In this document: positions 1 to 6,055 of the stretch, piece after piece
Layout of the letters: every line of letters starts with the position of its first letter
Position numbering within the stretch: the first letter of the stretch is position 1
From: Syntrophomonadaceae bacterium
Lineage (GTDB): Bacteria; Bacillota; Dethiobacteria; DTU022
Direction of reading: 5' to 3'
Length of the DNA stretch: 6,587 nucleotides
Assembly (NCBI GenBank): GCA_007127255.1
Contig: SKZS01000168.1
Location: 1 to 6,587 of the forward strand
Position numbers and translations under genes: made by a program
Notes under the pieces: model-generated
Databases searched by the model: none
The model's input: the letters and a program-made list of their open reading frames with translations, nothing else
What the model was told of the DNA's origin: nothing

Positions 1-71
1 CCTGCATGATCGAAGGAAAATGTGATTAATTATTAGTTGCTGTCCGGTTCATCAGGTAAAGCTTAGAATAC

Positions 72-105
72 TTGACAATAGCTGGTAGTTGTGTTACCTT
101 ATATT
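72..105 (+). promoter_or_regulatory. Candidate sigma-A promoter for the exported-protein gene
   Basis: A perfect TTGACA -35 box lies at 72-77. With 17-bp spacing the -10 would be TACCTT (95-100), which is weak by itself but is preceded by TG at 92-93 (an extended -10). A better hexamer, TATATT (100-105), lies 22 bp from the -35, which is too far for a standard promoter. The position, 35-45 bases before the start codon, suits a short leader. It was called by eye only; no other function is visible in 1-71. Confidence 0.5.
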
Positions 106-139
106 TAGACATTAGAATATTAAGATTATCTGAAAGGAT

Positions 140-925
140 GTGTCTAAAAACAATGTCAGAATGACGGTTGTTATTTTTCTCTTAACTGCCTTCTTACTTA
201 TGGGCATTGCCTCTTCAGCTAATGGAAATCTGGGCCATAGTGTTGATTACAATATGGATGGCAGGGTAGAGCTTCAGAAGCAGGCTGGCCATGAATATGA
301 AACCGGCGCCAGAATGCGTCAGGTTATCAGTGGGCAGGGTGAAGTGGAAAAACAATCAAATATAGTAATGGAGGAGGGTTATCTTCAGGTTGAAGATAAC
401 CAGGATTGGTTTACGGCAGATGATAATTTAAGGAACTTAACTGTTACCACCAGCATCAAGTTATTTACTCCAGCTAAGTATGTTTACGGTAGCGAAGAAG
501 CAGTTGTTTGGTGGGAAGATGTATATGAAGCCTTTAGTCCGGTTTATTATGAGGGCGATGGTGATCCCGACTTTAGTGCGAAGAGAAGCTCCAGTCAATG
601 GGATGCGCTGACATCTCAGATATGGGCAGTTCAAAGTTCAGCTAATCCAGGAGAATCCGGTCAGCTAAAAACCGATTTTGTGGCTAGTTATGGTCCCGAA
701 GCTGCTGATGCAGGCGCTGATACTTTTGTGGGTGACTATTTCGAGATTGACCAGGTCGCCGGAACCAGCGACGGCACTTTAAGACGCTACATTGATATCA
801 GCAGTGCCAGGCGTCATGCTTACTTGTTTGAAGATATGCGGATAAACGGGGCTGCTAAGGTTAGTGAAGTATTCAGTTTAATTAACATCACAGGAACAGG
901 TTTAAACTGGTACGATTTATTTTAG
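140..925 (+). CDS. Exported protein of unknown function
   Basis: The 261-residue product is not recognised as a known family. Residues 1-7 carry Lys and Arg, and residues 8-24 are a hydrophobic stretch typical of a Sec signal peptide. Cleavage is plausible after Ala27 (ASSA/NG), leaving about 234 residues. The mature part is acidic, rich in Tyr, Trp, Ser and Gly, and has no cysteine, so it is not a lipoprotein and cannot form disulfides. No second membrane segment, cell-wall anchor or catalytic motif is visible. The start is uncertain: GTG at 140 is the most upstream possible start because an in-frame TGA lies at 131-133, but its AAAGG (133-137) is only 2 nt away. The alternative ATG at 161 has no good ribosome binding site and would remove the charged N-terminus. 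The gene has its own promoter-like sequence and a strong terminator, so it appears monocistronic and unrelated to the gcv operon. A surface or secreted protein is an inference. Confidence 0.75.
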   Translation: MSKNNVRMTVVIFLLTAFLLMGIASSANGNLGHSVDYNMDGRVELQKQAGHEYETGARMRQVISGQGEVEKQSNIVMEEGYLQVEDNQDWFTADDNLRNLTVTTSIKLFTPAKYVYGSEEAVVWWEDVYEAFSPVYYEGDGDPDFSAKRSSSQWDALTSQIWAVQSSANPGESGQLKTDFVASYGPEAADAGADTFVGDYFEIDQVAGTSDGTLRRYIDISSARRHAYLFEDMRINGAAKVSEVFSLINITGTGLNWYDLF

Positions 926-933
926 TCAAAAGT

Positions 934-992
934 AAAACTATCCGGTCAGAAGGGTTTACTATATGAACCCGTGATGGCCGGATAGTTTTTTT
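934..992 (+). terminator. Strong intrinsic terminator after the exported-protein gene
   Basis: The outer stem pairs 934-948 with 975-989: 15 base pairs with one G-U, including the perfect 12-bp arms AAAACTATCCGG and CCGGATAGTTTT. A second small stem inside the loop pairs GGGTT (952-956) with AACCC (966-970). Seven T residues follow at 986-992. It begins 8 nt after the stop codon and separates this gene from the glycine operon. Because the 5' arm starts with four A residues, the reverse strand also reads as a hairpin plus a short T tract, but no gene on the minus strand is seen to use it. Confidence 0.93.
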
Positions 993-1000
993 AAGCAGTA

Positions 1001-1029
1001 TTACCGCTTTCAGAATAAATAAATATAAA
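1001..1029 (+). promoter_or_regulatory. gcvT: Possible promoter for the gcv operon
   Basis: TTACCG (1001-1006) and TATAAA (1024-1029) are separated by 17 bp. The -10 matches the consensus at five of six positions, but the -35 is weak. It would start transcripts near 1036, about 75 nt before the riboswitch leader. Another -35-like hexamer, TTGCAA at 1044-1049, has no well-spaced -10. A promoter must exist between the terminator at 992 and the aptamers; which hexamers serve is uncertain. Confidence 0.35.
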
Positions 1030-1110
1030 TCCAAACAAATTAATTGCAATTTTTTTCGAAAATCGGAAGGAATTTAAAAGATTGTGGCGAAAGAAAAAAA
1101 TCACAAGCAA

Positions 1111-1317
1111 ATATTGCGAATGAACCCTGTGGGAGAGATCCTTTTGCAGGACGCCGAAGGAGCAACCTGACGCCAGAGGCAGGCGAAGGGGAAACTCTCA
1201 GGCTTCAGTACCATAGGGGGACGCGTCTCTGGAGAGCACCCGCATACACGGGACACCGACGGGGAAAGCCTCTTATATTAATTAGGGGAGCAATCTCTCA
1301 GGTATCAAGGACAGAGC
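1111..1317 (+). promoter_or_regulatory. Tandem glycine riboswitch (two aptamers)
   Basis: Two copies of the glycine aptamer core lie in series. Aptamer I carries GGGAGAG (1131-1137), the conserved GCCGAAGGAGCAA (1153-1165) and CTCTCAGG (1195-1202). Its P1 is GAGAG 1133-1137 with CTCTC 1195-1199, extended by CCCTGTGG (1125-1132) pairing with CCATAGGG (1211-1218). Aptamer II carries GGAGAG (1231-1236), a CCCG/CGGG hairpin (1239-1252), CACCGACGGGGAAAG (1254-1268) and CTCTCAGG (1295-1302). Leader GCG (1116-1118) can pair with linker CGC (1222-1224), flanking AATGA and GGA, as expected for the leader-linker kink-turn of this class. It lies directly upstream of gcvT, the classic regulon for this RNA. 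In the B. subtilis homologue glycine binding favours readthrough, and the same architecture here implies an ON switch for glycine breakdown. Confidence 0.96.
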
Positions 1318-1346
1318 ATAAGCCGCAGGGCTTTTTCTGTCCTTTT
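1307..1346 (+). terminator. Riboswitch expression platform (conditional terminator)
   Basis: AAGGACAGA (1307-1315) pairs perfectly with TCTGTCCTT (1336-1344). An inner stem pairs AAGCC (1320-1324) with GGCTT (1329-1333) around a GCAG loop. A short T tract (1343-1346) follows, then more T-rich sequence. CAGAG (1312-1316) can instead pair with CTCTG (1227-1231) to extend the P1 of aptamer II, so the glycine-bound aptamer would take away the 5' arm of the terminator. The interrupted T tract is weaker than in B. subtilis and could make termination incomplete. Confidence 0.85.
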
Positions 1347-1402
1347 CTATTTGGTTTTAGTTTTAACTATCGAATCTTTTTAGAAAGGAGGATGGTAAAC
1401 AA

Positions 1403-2509
1403 ATGAGCGAAGCAAAAAAAACACCATTCTACGAAAAGCATGTTGCACTGGAAGGTAAAATTGTCGATTACAGCGGTTGGCTATTGCCGGTACAGTATCA
1501 AAAGGGGTTAGTCGAGGAAGTCCATGATACCCGCAATAGAGCAGTCATCTTTGATGTCTCACATATGGGGGAAGTGAGCGTTGAAGGCAAAGATGCTGAA
1601 GAGTTCCTGCAAAAAATCCTGGTTAACGATATTTCAAGGCTTAAAGACAATGCCATTATCTACAGTCCGGTTTGCTACCCCGACGGGGGTGTTGTCGATG
1701 ACATACTGATCTACCGTATTAACGAAGAAAACTTTTTCCTGGTAGTCAATGCAGCCAATACCGATAAAGACTATGCCTGGTTCGAGGAAAATGTTTTTGG
1801 CGATGTTAAGTTGCAAAACCTTTCCCCCGAATATGCCCAGATTGCCCTGCAGGGTCCGAACAGTGAAGCAATCCTGCAGCAGTTAACTGATACGCCACTT
1901 GGGGAAATGAAAAATTATCACTTCCTGCCTTCGGTTAATATCGCCGGTGTAGACTGTATTGTTTCCCGGACCGGTTATACCGGAGAAGACGGTTTCGAGG
2001 TTTACTGCAAGAATCAAGGAGCTTCAAAGCTCTGGGATGCTGTCTGGGAAGCAGGCCAAAAGCATGAATTAAGCCCGGCCGGCCTGGGTGCGAGGGATGT
2101 ATTGAGACTGGAAGCTGCAATGCCTCTTTACGGACATGAGCTCAGCAAAGAGCTAACTCCCCTGCAGGCCCGGTTGGACCGCTTTGTCGCCCTTGATAAA
2201 ACGGTTAATTTTAATGGGCAGGCAGCCTTGAAGAAGCAGAGGGAAGAAGGCATGAACAGGATGCTTTACGGCCTGGAAATGCTCGAACGCGGAGTGCCGC
2301 GTGAAGGATATCCGGTCAAGGTTGGTGATCAGGAAATTGGTTGGGTTAGCAGCGGTTCGAAATCGCCAACGCTGGATAAGTTTATTGCCATGGCGTTTTT
2401 GGATCCTGTAATAGCCGATCAGAGTCAGGAATTGGAACTTGTGATTCGCAACCGTTCATACCGGGCACGAATCACAAAACTACCATTTTACAGGAGGAAG
2501 AAAAAATGA
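1403..2509 (+). CDS. gcvT: Glycine cleavage system T-protein (aminomethyltransferase)
   Basis: GcvT takes the aminomethyl group held on lipoyl-GcvH, transfers the methylene to tetrahydrofolate to give 5,10-methylene-THF, and releases ammonia (EC 2.1.2.10). It is a cytoplasmic protein. The 368 residues match the usual family length. Family hallmarks are FDVSHMGEVSV (50-60), PDGGVVDDILIYR (93-105) with the Asp pair at 99-100 matching the catalytic folate-side Asp region, NAANTDKDYAW (116-126), SRTGYTGEDGFEVY (188-201), GLGARDVLRLEAAMPLYGHE (227-246), and the C-terminal SGSKSPTL (317-324) and LPFYRRKKK ending. The start is well supported: AAAGGAGG (1384-1391) lies 11 nt upstream of ATG 1403. It is the first gene of the operon, immediately after the glycine riboswitch. 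Its stop codon overlaps the gcvH start (ATGA), which suggests translational coupling. No residues appear to be missing. Confidence 0.97.
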   Translation: MSEAKKTPFYEKHVALEGKIVDYSGWLLPVQYQKGLVEEVHDTRNRAVIFDVSHMGEVSVEGKDAEEFLQKILVNDISRLKDNAIIYSPVCYPDGGVVDDILIYRINEENFFLVVNAANTDKDYAWFEENVFGDVKLQNLSPEYAQIALQGPNSEAILQQLTDTPLGEMKNYHFLPSVNIAGVDCIVSRTGYTGEDGFEVYCKNQGASKLWDAVWEAGQKHELSPAGLGARDVLRLEAAMPLYGHELSKELTPLQARLDRFVALDKTVNFNGQAALKKQREEGMNRMLYGLEMLERGVPREGYPVKVGDQEIGWVSSGSKSPTLDKFIAMAFLDPVIADQSQELELVIRNRSYRARITKLPFYRRKKK

Positions 2510-2904
2510 AATACAATATTATTGACGGTGTTAAGTATACTAAAAAGCACGAATGGGCCCGTCTGGAAGGAAGTATTGCCGTAGTTGGGCTTAGTGACTA
2601 TGCCCAGGACAAGCTGGGTGAGATTGTTTTTGTCGAGCTGCCTGACGTTGGAACTGAAGTAGAGGCCGGTAAAGGTTCTGCCGTAATTGAATCTGTTAAA
2701 GCGGTAGCCGATCTTTACGCTCCTGTTGACGGTACAGTGACAGAAGTAAATGAAGACTTGCTGGATCAGCCTGAGTTGATTAACTCAGATCCTTACGGTG
2801 AAGGCTGGGTTTACAAGGTTGAAGTTAAAGATGAAAGTCAGTTTGATGAACTGATGGATGTACCTGCTTATGAAAAATTTGTAGTCGAGGAGGATGAAGA
2901 GTAG
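2506..2904 (+). CDS. gcvH: Glycine cleavage system H-protein (lipoyl carrier)
   Basis: GcvH is the small lipoylated shuttle that carries the aminomethyl intermediate from P-protein to T-protein and is reoxidised by the L-protein. The 132 residues fit the family. The N-terminal YTKKHEWARL (11-20) and GLSDYAQDKLGEIVFVELP (28-46) are typical. The lipoyl attachment site is ESVKAVADLYAPVDG (62-76), with Lys65 as the modified residue, followed by NEDLLDQPELINSDPYGEGW (82-101). The C-terminus ends in an acidic VVEEDEE tail. An AGGAGG (2492-2497) lies 8 nt before the ATG, inside the end of gcvT, and the start overlaps the gcvT stop. Its need for lipoate links it functionally to the radical SAM gene at 6056, though that link is inferred. 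Octanoyl transferase, lipoate ligase and LipA genes are not visible in the window. Confidence 0.97.
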   Translation: MKYNIIDGVKYTKKHEWARLEGSIAVVGLSDYAQDKLGEIVFVELPDVGTEVEAGKGSAVIESVKAVADLYAPVDGTVTEVNEDLLDQPELINSDPYGEGWVYKVEVKDESQFDELMDVPAYEKFVVEEDEE

Positions 2905-2907
2905 CCT

Positions 2908-4257
2908 ATGGGTGGTAAACATTATCTACCCCTGACCGATCAAGATCGGGAGGAAATGCTTGCGGCAATCGGGGTAAAATCTGTTGAAGATCTTTTCAAG
3001 GATATTCCCCGGGAAGTACGCCTCCAGCAGGAACTGGACTTGCCGCCGGCGATGGCAGAATCTGAGGTGTTTAAACATCTCAACACGCTGGCTTCGAGAA
3101 ATAAGCATTTCCATAATTGCGTTTCCTTTATGGGTGCAGGGGTTTATGATCATTTTATTCCGTCTGTTATTAAGCACATCACGGGGCGGAGCGAGTTTTA
3201 CACCTCTTATACTCCCTATCAGCCTGAGATCAGCCAGGGAGTCTTGCAGGCCATTTTTGAATATCAGACCATGATCTGCCAGCTGACCGGTATGGATGTT
3301 GCCAATGCTTCGATGTACGATGGAGGTACCGCTGTAGCCGAAGGCGCTGTCATGGGCTGCGGGGCGACCCGCCGCTCTAAAGTGCTTGTTTCCCGTTCGG
3401 TCAGCCCTTTTTACCGTGCGGTTTTACAAAACTACTTTAACAGCCGCGGTCTCGAAGTTGAGGAGATTACCATCAAGGATGGTCACACTGACCGTTTGGA
3501 TCTGGAAAACAAGCTGGGAGATGATATAGCTGCGGTGATCCTGCAGCAGCCGAACTTCTTTGGTTTAATAGAAGATATGGAAGGCATTTCCGAGCTGGTT
3601 CATAACCATAAATCAACTCTTGTTGTTTCTGCCGATCCACTGTCACTGGCATTATTGAAACCCCCTGCGGAATATGGAGCAGATATTGTTGTCGGTGAAG
3701 GCCAGGGGCTTGGTGTGCCTGCTTCATTCGGGGGGCCGCTTCTGGGAATTATGGCTGCTAAAAGTAAGTTTGTCCGCCAGATGCCCGGTCGTATTGCCGG
3801 AGAAACTGTCGACAGTGAAGGAAATCGCGGTTATGTTCTAACCCTTCAGACCAGGGAGCAGCATATCAGGCGTGAAAAAGCTGCTTCCAATATTTGTTCG
3901 AATGAAGCCCTGGTTGCCCTTGGCGCCGCTGTTTATATGGCGGCAATGGGGCCGCAGGGCATGCGTGAAGTGGCGGAACAGTGTTTGCAGAAAGCGGTAT
4001 ATGCCCGTGAGAGTATCAGTGCTCTAAAGGGTTACGATGATGTTTTTCCGGGAACTCCTTTTAAAGAGTTTGCTGTAACTGTTCCCGGTGATCCTGCTGA
4101 ACTGAACAAAAAACTGCTGGAAAAGAATATTTTAGGAGGAGTCGACCTGGCCCCTTTCTACCCGGAGTTGAAGAATACAATGCTGTTTGCTGTAACTGAA
4201 AAAAGGACACGCGATGAGATCGATGCACTGGTCCGGGAACTGGAGGGATGGAAATGA
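2908..4257 (+). CDS. gcvPA: Glycine dehydrogenase (decarboxylating) P-protein subunit 1
   Basis: This is the N-terminal half of the PLP-dependent P-protein, which decarboxylates glycine and transfers the aminomethyl group to GcvH. In this split form it works as a heterotetramer with GcvPB; it keeps the aminotransferase-like fold but lacks the PLP lysine, which sits in GcvPB. The 449 residues match the family. Typical segments are the N-terminal LPLTDQDREEMLAAIGVKS (7-25), SFMGAGVYDHFIPSVI (73-88), YTPYQPEISQGVLQAIFEYQ (101-120), NASMYDGGTAVAEG (133-146), SADPLSLALL (241-250), GEGQGLGVPASFGGP (263-277), LTLQTREQHIRREKAASNIC (311-330) and GGVDLAPFYP (410-419). ATG 2908 is 3 nt after the gcvH stop. 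An AGGAGG (2888-2893) lies 14 nt upstream and GAAGAG (2896-2901) lies 6 nt upstream, both within gcvH. A later ATG (2956) would cut conserved N-terminal residues. Confidence 0.96.
   Translation: MGGKHYLPLTDQDREEMLAAIGVKSVEDLFKDIPREVRLQQELDLPPAMAESEVFKHLNTLASRNKHFHNCVSFMGAGVYDHFIPSVIKHITGRSEFYTSYTPYQPEISQGVLQAIFEYQTMICQLTGMDVANASMYDGGTAVAEGAVMGCGATRRSKVLVSRSVSPFYRAVLQNYFNSRGLEVEEITIKDGHTDRLDLENKLGDDIAAVILQQPNFFGLIEDMEGISELVHNHKSTLVVSADPLSLALLKPPAEYGADIVVGEGQGLGVPASFGGPLLGIMAAKSKFVRQMPGRIAGETVDSEGNRGYVLTLQTREQHIRREKAASNICSNEALVALGAAVYMAAMGPQGMREVAEQCLQKAVYARESISALKGYDDVFPGTPFKEFAVTVPGDPAELNKKLLEKNILGGVDLAPFYPELKNTMLFAVTEKRTRDEIDALVRELEGWK
4242..4246 (+). promoter_or_regulatory. Ribosome binding site that decides the gcvPB start
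   Basis: GGAGG ends one base before the ATG at 4248 but 7 nt before the ATG at 4254. Only the second has normal spacing, and it overlaps the gcvPA stop as ATGA, matching the gcvT/gcvH junction. The start at 4254 is therefore preferred. Confidence 0.75.
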
Positions 4258-5717
4258 GAAAATCAAAAGCCCTTTTATTTGAAATAAGCCGTCCTGGACG
4301 CCAGGGTTACTCTCTGCCCTCCTGCGATGTTCCTGAAAAACCGGTTGATGAACTGTTACCGAAAAAGATGCAGCGCACCGAAACTCCGGAGCTGCCCGAG
4401 CTCTCCGAAGTGGAAGTAGTGCGTCATTACACCGAACTTTCAACCCGCAACTTTGGTGTTGATACCGGTTTTTATCCGCTGGGTTCCTGTACAATGAAAT
4501 ATAATCCGAAAGTTAACGAAGAAGCGGCAGTCATGCCGGGGTTTGCTTTTATGCATCCCTGTCAGCCTGAAGAAACTACCCAGGGTGCGCTTGAGCTCTT
4601 GTATAACTTCGAAGAGGGTTTAAAAGAACTTTCTGGCATGGATCGCTTTACCCTGCAGCCTGCAGCCGGAGCACACGGCGAGTTGGCCGGTTTAATGATA
4701 ATCCAGGCATATCATCGCAGTCGCGGCGATTACAAGCGCAACAAGGTTTTAATTCCCCTTTCTGCACATGGCACCAACCCTGCCACAGTAAGTATGGCCG
4801 GCTATGAAGTGATCCAGGTTCCCTGTGACGACCGCGGTCTGGTCGACCTTGATGCGTTAAAGGAAGCCCTTGATGATACAACAGCCGCCCTGATGCTTAC
4901 CAACCCGAGTACTCTTGGCCTTTTTGAAGAAGAAATTATTCCGATGGCTAAGGCTGTTCATGAAGCAGGCGGCTTGCTTTACTATGACGGTGCTAACCTG
5001 AATGCTATTATGGGATACACCCGTCCCGGGGACATGGGCTTTGATGTCGTGCATTTAAATATCCACAAGACACTTTCAACCCCACACGGCGGAGGTGGTC
5101 CCGGGGGAGGTCCGGTTGGCGTAAAAGAAAGGCTGCTTCCATTCCTGCCCGTACCGCTGGTTAGCAAAAAAGGCAATCAGTACTACCTGGATTATGACCT
5201 GCCGGAAAGCATCGGCAAGATGCACTCCTTCTACGGAAACTTTGGGGTCGCTGTAAAGGCTTATACCTATATGCGGATGATGGGTGCTGAAGGATTAAAG
5301 CAGGCTTCGACAGATGCCGTGATAAATGCAAACTACCTGATGAGCCAGTTGAAGAAAATTTACTACGTTCCGTATGACAGGATCTGCAAGCACGAGTTTA
5401 TTGTATCTGCAAAACCGGAGAAGAAAAAAGGCGCCGGGGCTGGTGATATAGCCAAGGCTCTACTTGATCGCAACTTCCATCCGCCTACAGTTTACTTCCC
5501 ACTTATTGTAGATGAAGCGCTTATGATCGAACCGACAGATACAGAATCGAAAGAAACCCTGGATGCTTTTGCTGCTGCCATGGAGCAGATTGCTAAAGAC
5601 ATTGATGAAGATGCGGAAAAGGTGGCCCACGGTCCATATAAGACTGTAGTGGGACGCCTTGACGAGGTTCGGGCAGCGAGAAATCCGGTTATGCGCTGGG
5701 AAAAAGATCAAGGCTAA
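4254..5717 (+). CDS. gcvPB: Glycine dehydrogenase (decarboxylating) P-protein subunit 2
   Basis: This is the catalytic PLP-binding half of the split P-protein, partner of GcvPA in glycine decarboxylation (EC 1.4.4.2). From ATG 4254 it has 487 residues, normal for the subunit; starting at 4248 adds two residues. Hallmarks are DTGFYPLGSCTMKYNPK (70-86), LQPAAGAHGELAG (135-147), SAHGTNPATVSMAGYE (170-185), LTNPSTLGLFE (215-225), YYDGANLNAIMG (243-254) and HLNIHKTLSTPHGGGGPGGG (267-286). In the last, Lys272 is the expected Schiff-base lysine and the glycine-rich segment is the conserved loop. IEPTDTESKETLD (425-437) lies near the C-terminus. It ends the recognisable gcv operon, and its start overlaps the gcvPA stop. 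The gene is intact with no frameshift. Assignment is very secure; the separate lpd (L-protein) gene must lie elsewhere. Confidence 0.97.
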   Translation: MRKSKALLFEISRPGRQGYSLPSCDVPEKPVDELLPKKMQRTETPELPELSEVEVVRHYTELSTRNFGVDTGFYPLGSCTMKYNPKVNEEAAVMPGFAFMHPCQPEETTQGALELLYNFEEGLKELSGMDRFTLQPAAGAHGELAGLMIIQAYHRSRGDYKRNKVLIPLSAHGTNPATVSMAGYEVIQVPCDDRGLVDLDALKEALDDTTAALMLTNPSTLGLFEEEIIPMAKAVHEAGGLLYYDGANLNAIMGYTRPGDMGFDVVHLNIHKTLSTPHGGGGPGGGPVGVKERLLPFLPVPLVSKKGNQYYLDYDLPESIGKMHSFYGNFGVAVKAYTYMRMMGAEGLKQASTDAVINANYLMSQLKKIYYVPYDRICKHEFIVSAKPEKKKGAGAGDIAKALLDRNFHPPTVYFPLIVDEALMIEPTDTESKETLDAFAAAMEQIAKDIDEDAEKVAHGPYKTVVGRLDEVRAARNPVMRWEKDQG

Positions 5718-5736
5718 CCTGGTAATGATTAAATAT

Positions 5737-5815
5737 AAGGCTTCGGTAGTGGTGAGCCTGAAAATGAGACATAAGGAGTAAATTCTGGATATGGAGGTTT
5801 CTGCCGGCCTTTTTT
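5737..5815 (+). terminator. Terminator-like structure with alternative fold after gcvPB
   Basis: AAGGC-TT-CGGTAG (5737-5749) can pair with CTGCCGGCCTT (5801-5811): 11 pairs with a 2-nt bulge and one G-U. It is followed by more T residues, the run being 5810-5815. A short local alternative pairs AGGTT (5795-5799) with GGCCT (5806-5810) just before the same T run. A competing upstream hairpin pairs AGGCT (5738-5742) with AGCCT (5755-5759). The simplest reading is a modest intrinsic terminator for the gcv operon; the long loop and competing pairs leave an attenuator possible. Confidence 0.45.
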
Positions 5816-5848
5816 CTAAACTCCAATTTCCAACTCCTAAACGCCAAA

Positions 5849-5890
5849 CAGGGGATGGTAGCAAGGGGTTTTCCTTTGCTTCTTCCCCTG
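5849..5890 (+). terminator. Hairpin, possible second terminator
   Basis: CAGGGGA (5849-5855) pairs perfectly with TCCCCTG (5884-5890). A second stem inside pairs AGCAAGGG (5860-5867) with CCTTTGCT (5873-5880), with one G-U and a 5-nt loop; a small internal loop separates the two. The sequence after it (5891-5905) is T-rich but interrupted, so termination may be partial. It could also act as a 3'-end stabiliser for gcv transcripts that read through the first structure. Confidence 0.45.
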
Positions 5891-5930
5891 CTTTATTCTG
5901 TATTTGCAAATTAAAGTATTCAGGATTGAG

Positions 5931-5959
5931 TATCCAGTTTTAAGAATTAGCATTATAAT
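5931..5959 (+). promoter_or_regulatory. Possible promoter for the radical SAM gene
   Basis: A perfect TATAAT (5954-5959) lies in AT-rich sequence about 97 nt before the start codon. At 17-bp spacing the -35 would be TATCCA (5931-5936), a poor match; TTGAGT (5926-5931) is a better match but too far away (22 bp). Together with the two upstream hairpins this suggests the radical SAM gene can be transcribed independently of the glycine operon. Confidence 0.4.
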
Positions 5960-6055
5960 ATAGTGGTAAATGGTTTTAGCCTGAAAAGCTGGATGTTCAG
6001 CTCTTAAGGGGTATGATAGATATGAGAGATGGACCAATTGATTCCGGAGGATGTT

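Larger units (their letters stand above)
5718..6055 (+). other. Non-coding region between gcvPB and the radical SAM gene
   Basis: This 338-nt stretch has no convincing gene on either strand. It holds two hairpin structures (5737-5815 and 5849-5890), a short low-complexity segment between them in which CTAAACTCC (5816-5824) recurs as CTAAACGCC (5837-5845), an AT-rich part with a TATAAT box, and the ribosome binding site GGAGG (6046-6050) of the next gene. Minus-strand reading frames here run into gcvPB or lack ribosome binding sites, and their proteins look like translated AT-rich spacer. Confidence 0.7.

Noticed and set aside
1044..1406. Open frame of 120 codons before gcvT
   Set aside because: It runs straight through the tandem glycine riboswitch and its terminator; the protein is a translation of structured RNA and has no ribosome binding site.
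1392..1406. Mini-frame ATG GTA AAC AAA TGA overlapping the gcvT start
   Set aside because: The AAAGGAGG directly abuts this ATG, leaving no spacing for initiation; it is best read as spacer before the true ATG at 1403.
2984..3274. Second plus-strand frame inside gcvPA
   Set aside because: It is an out-of-frame shadow of a strongly conserved gene and has no family-like features.
4132..4494. Minus-strand frame over the gcvPA/gcvPB junction
   Set aside because: Both sense genes are clearly real and conserved here; the antisense product is low-complexity and lacks a ribosome binding site.
5460..5909. Minus-strand frame of 149 codons at the end of gcvPB and into the spacer
   Set aside because: More than half is antisense to conserved gcvPB and the rest covers the hairpins and low-complexity spacer; no recognisable protein.
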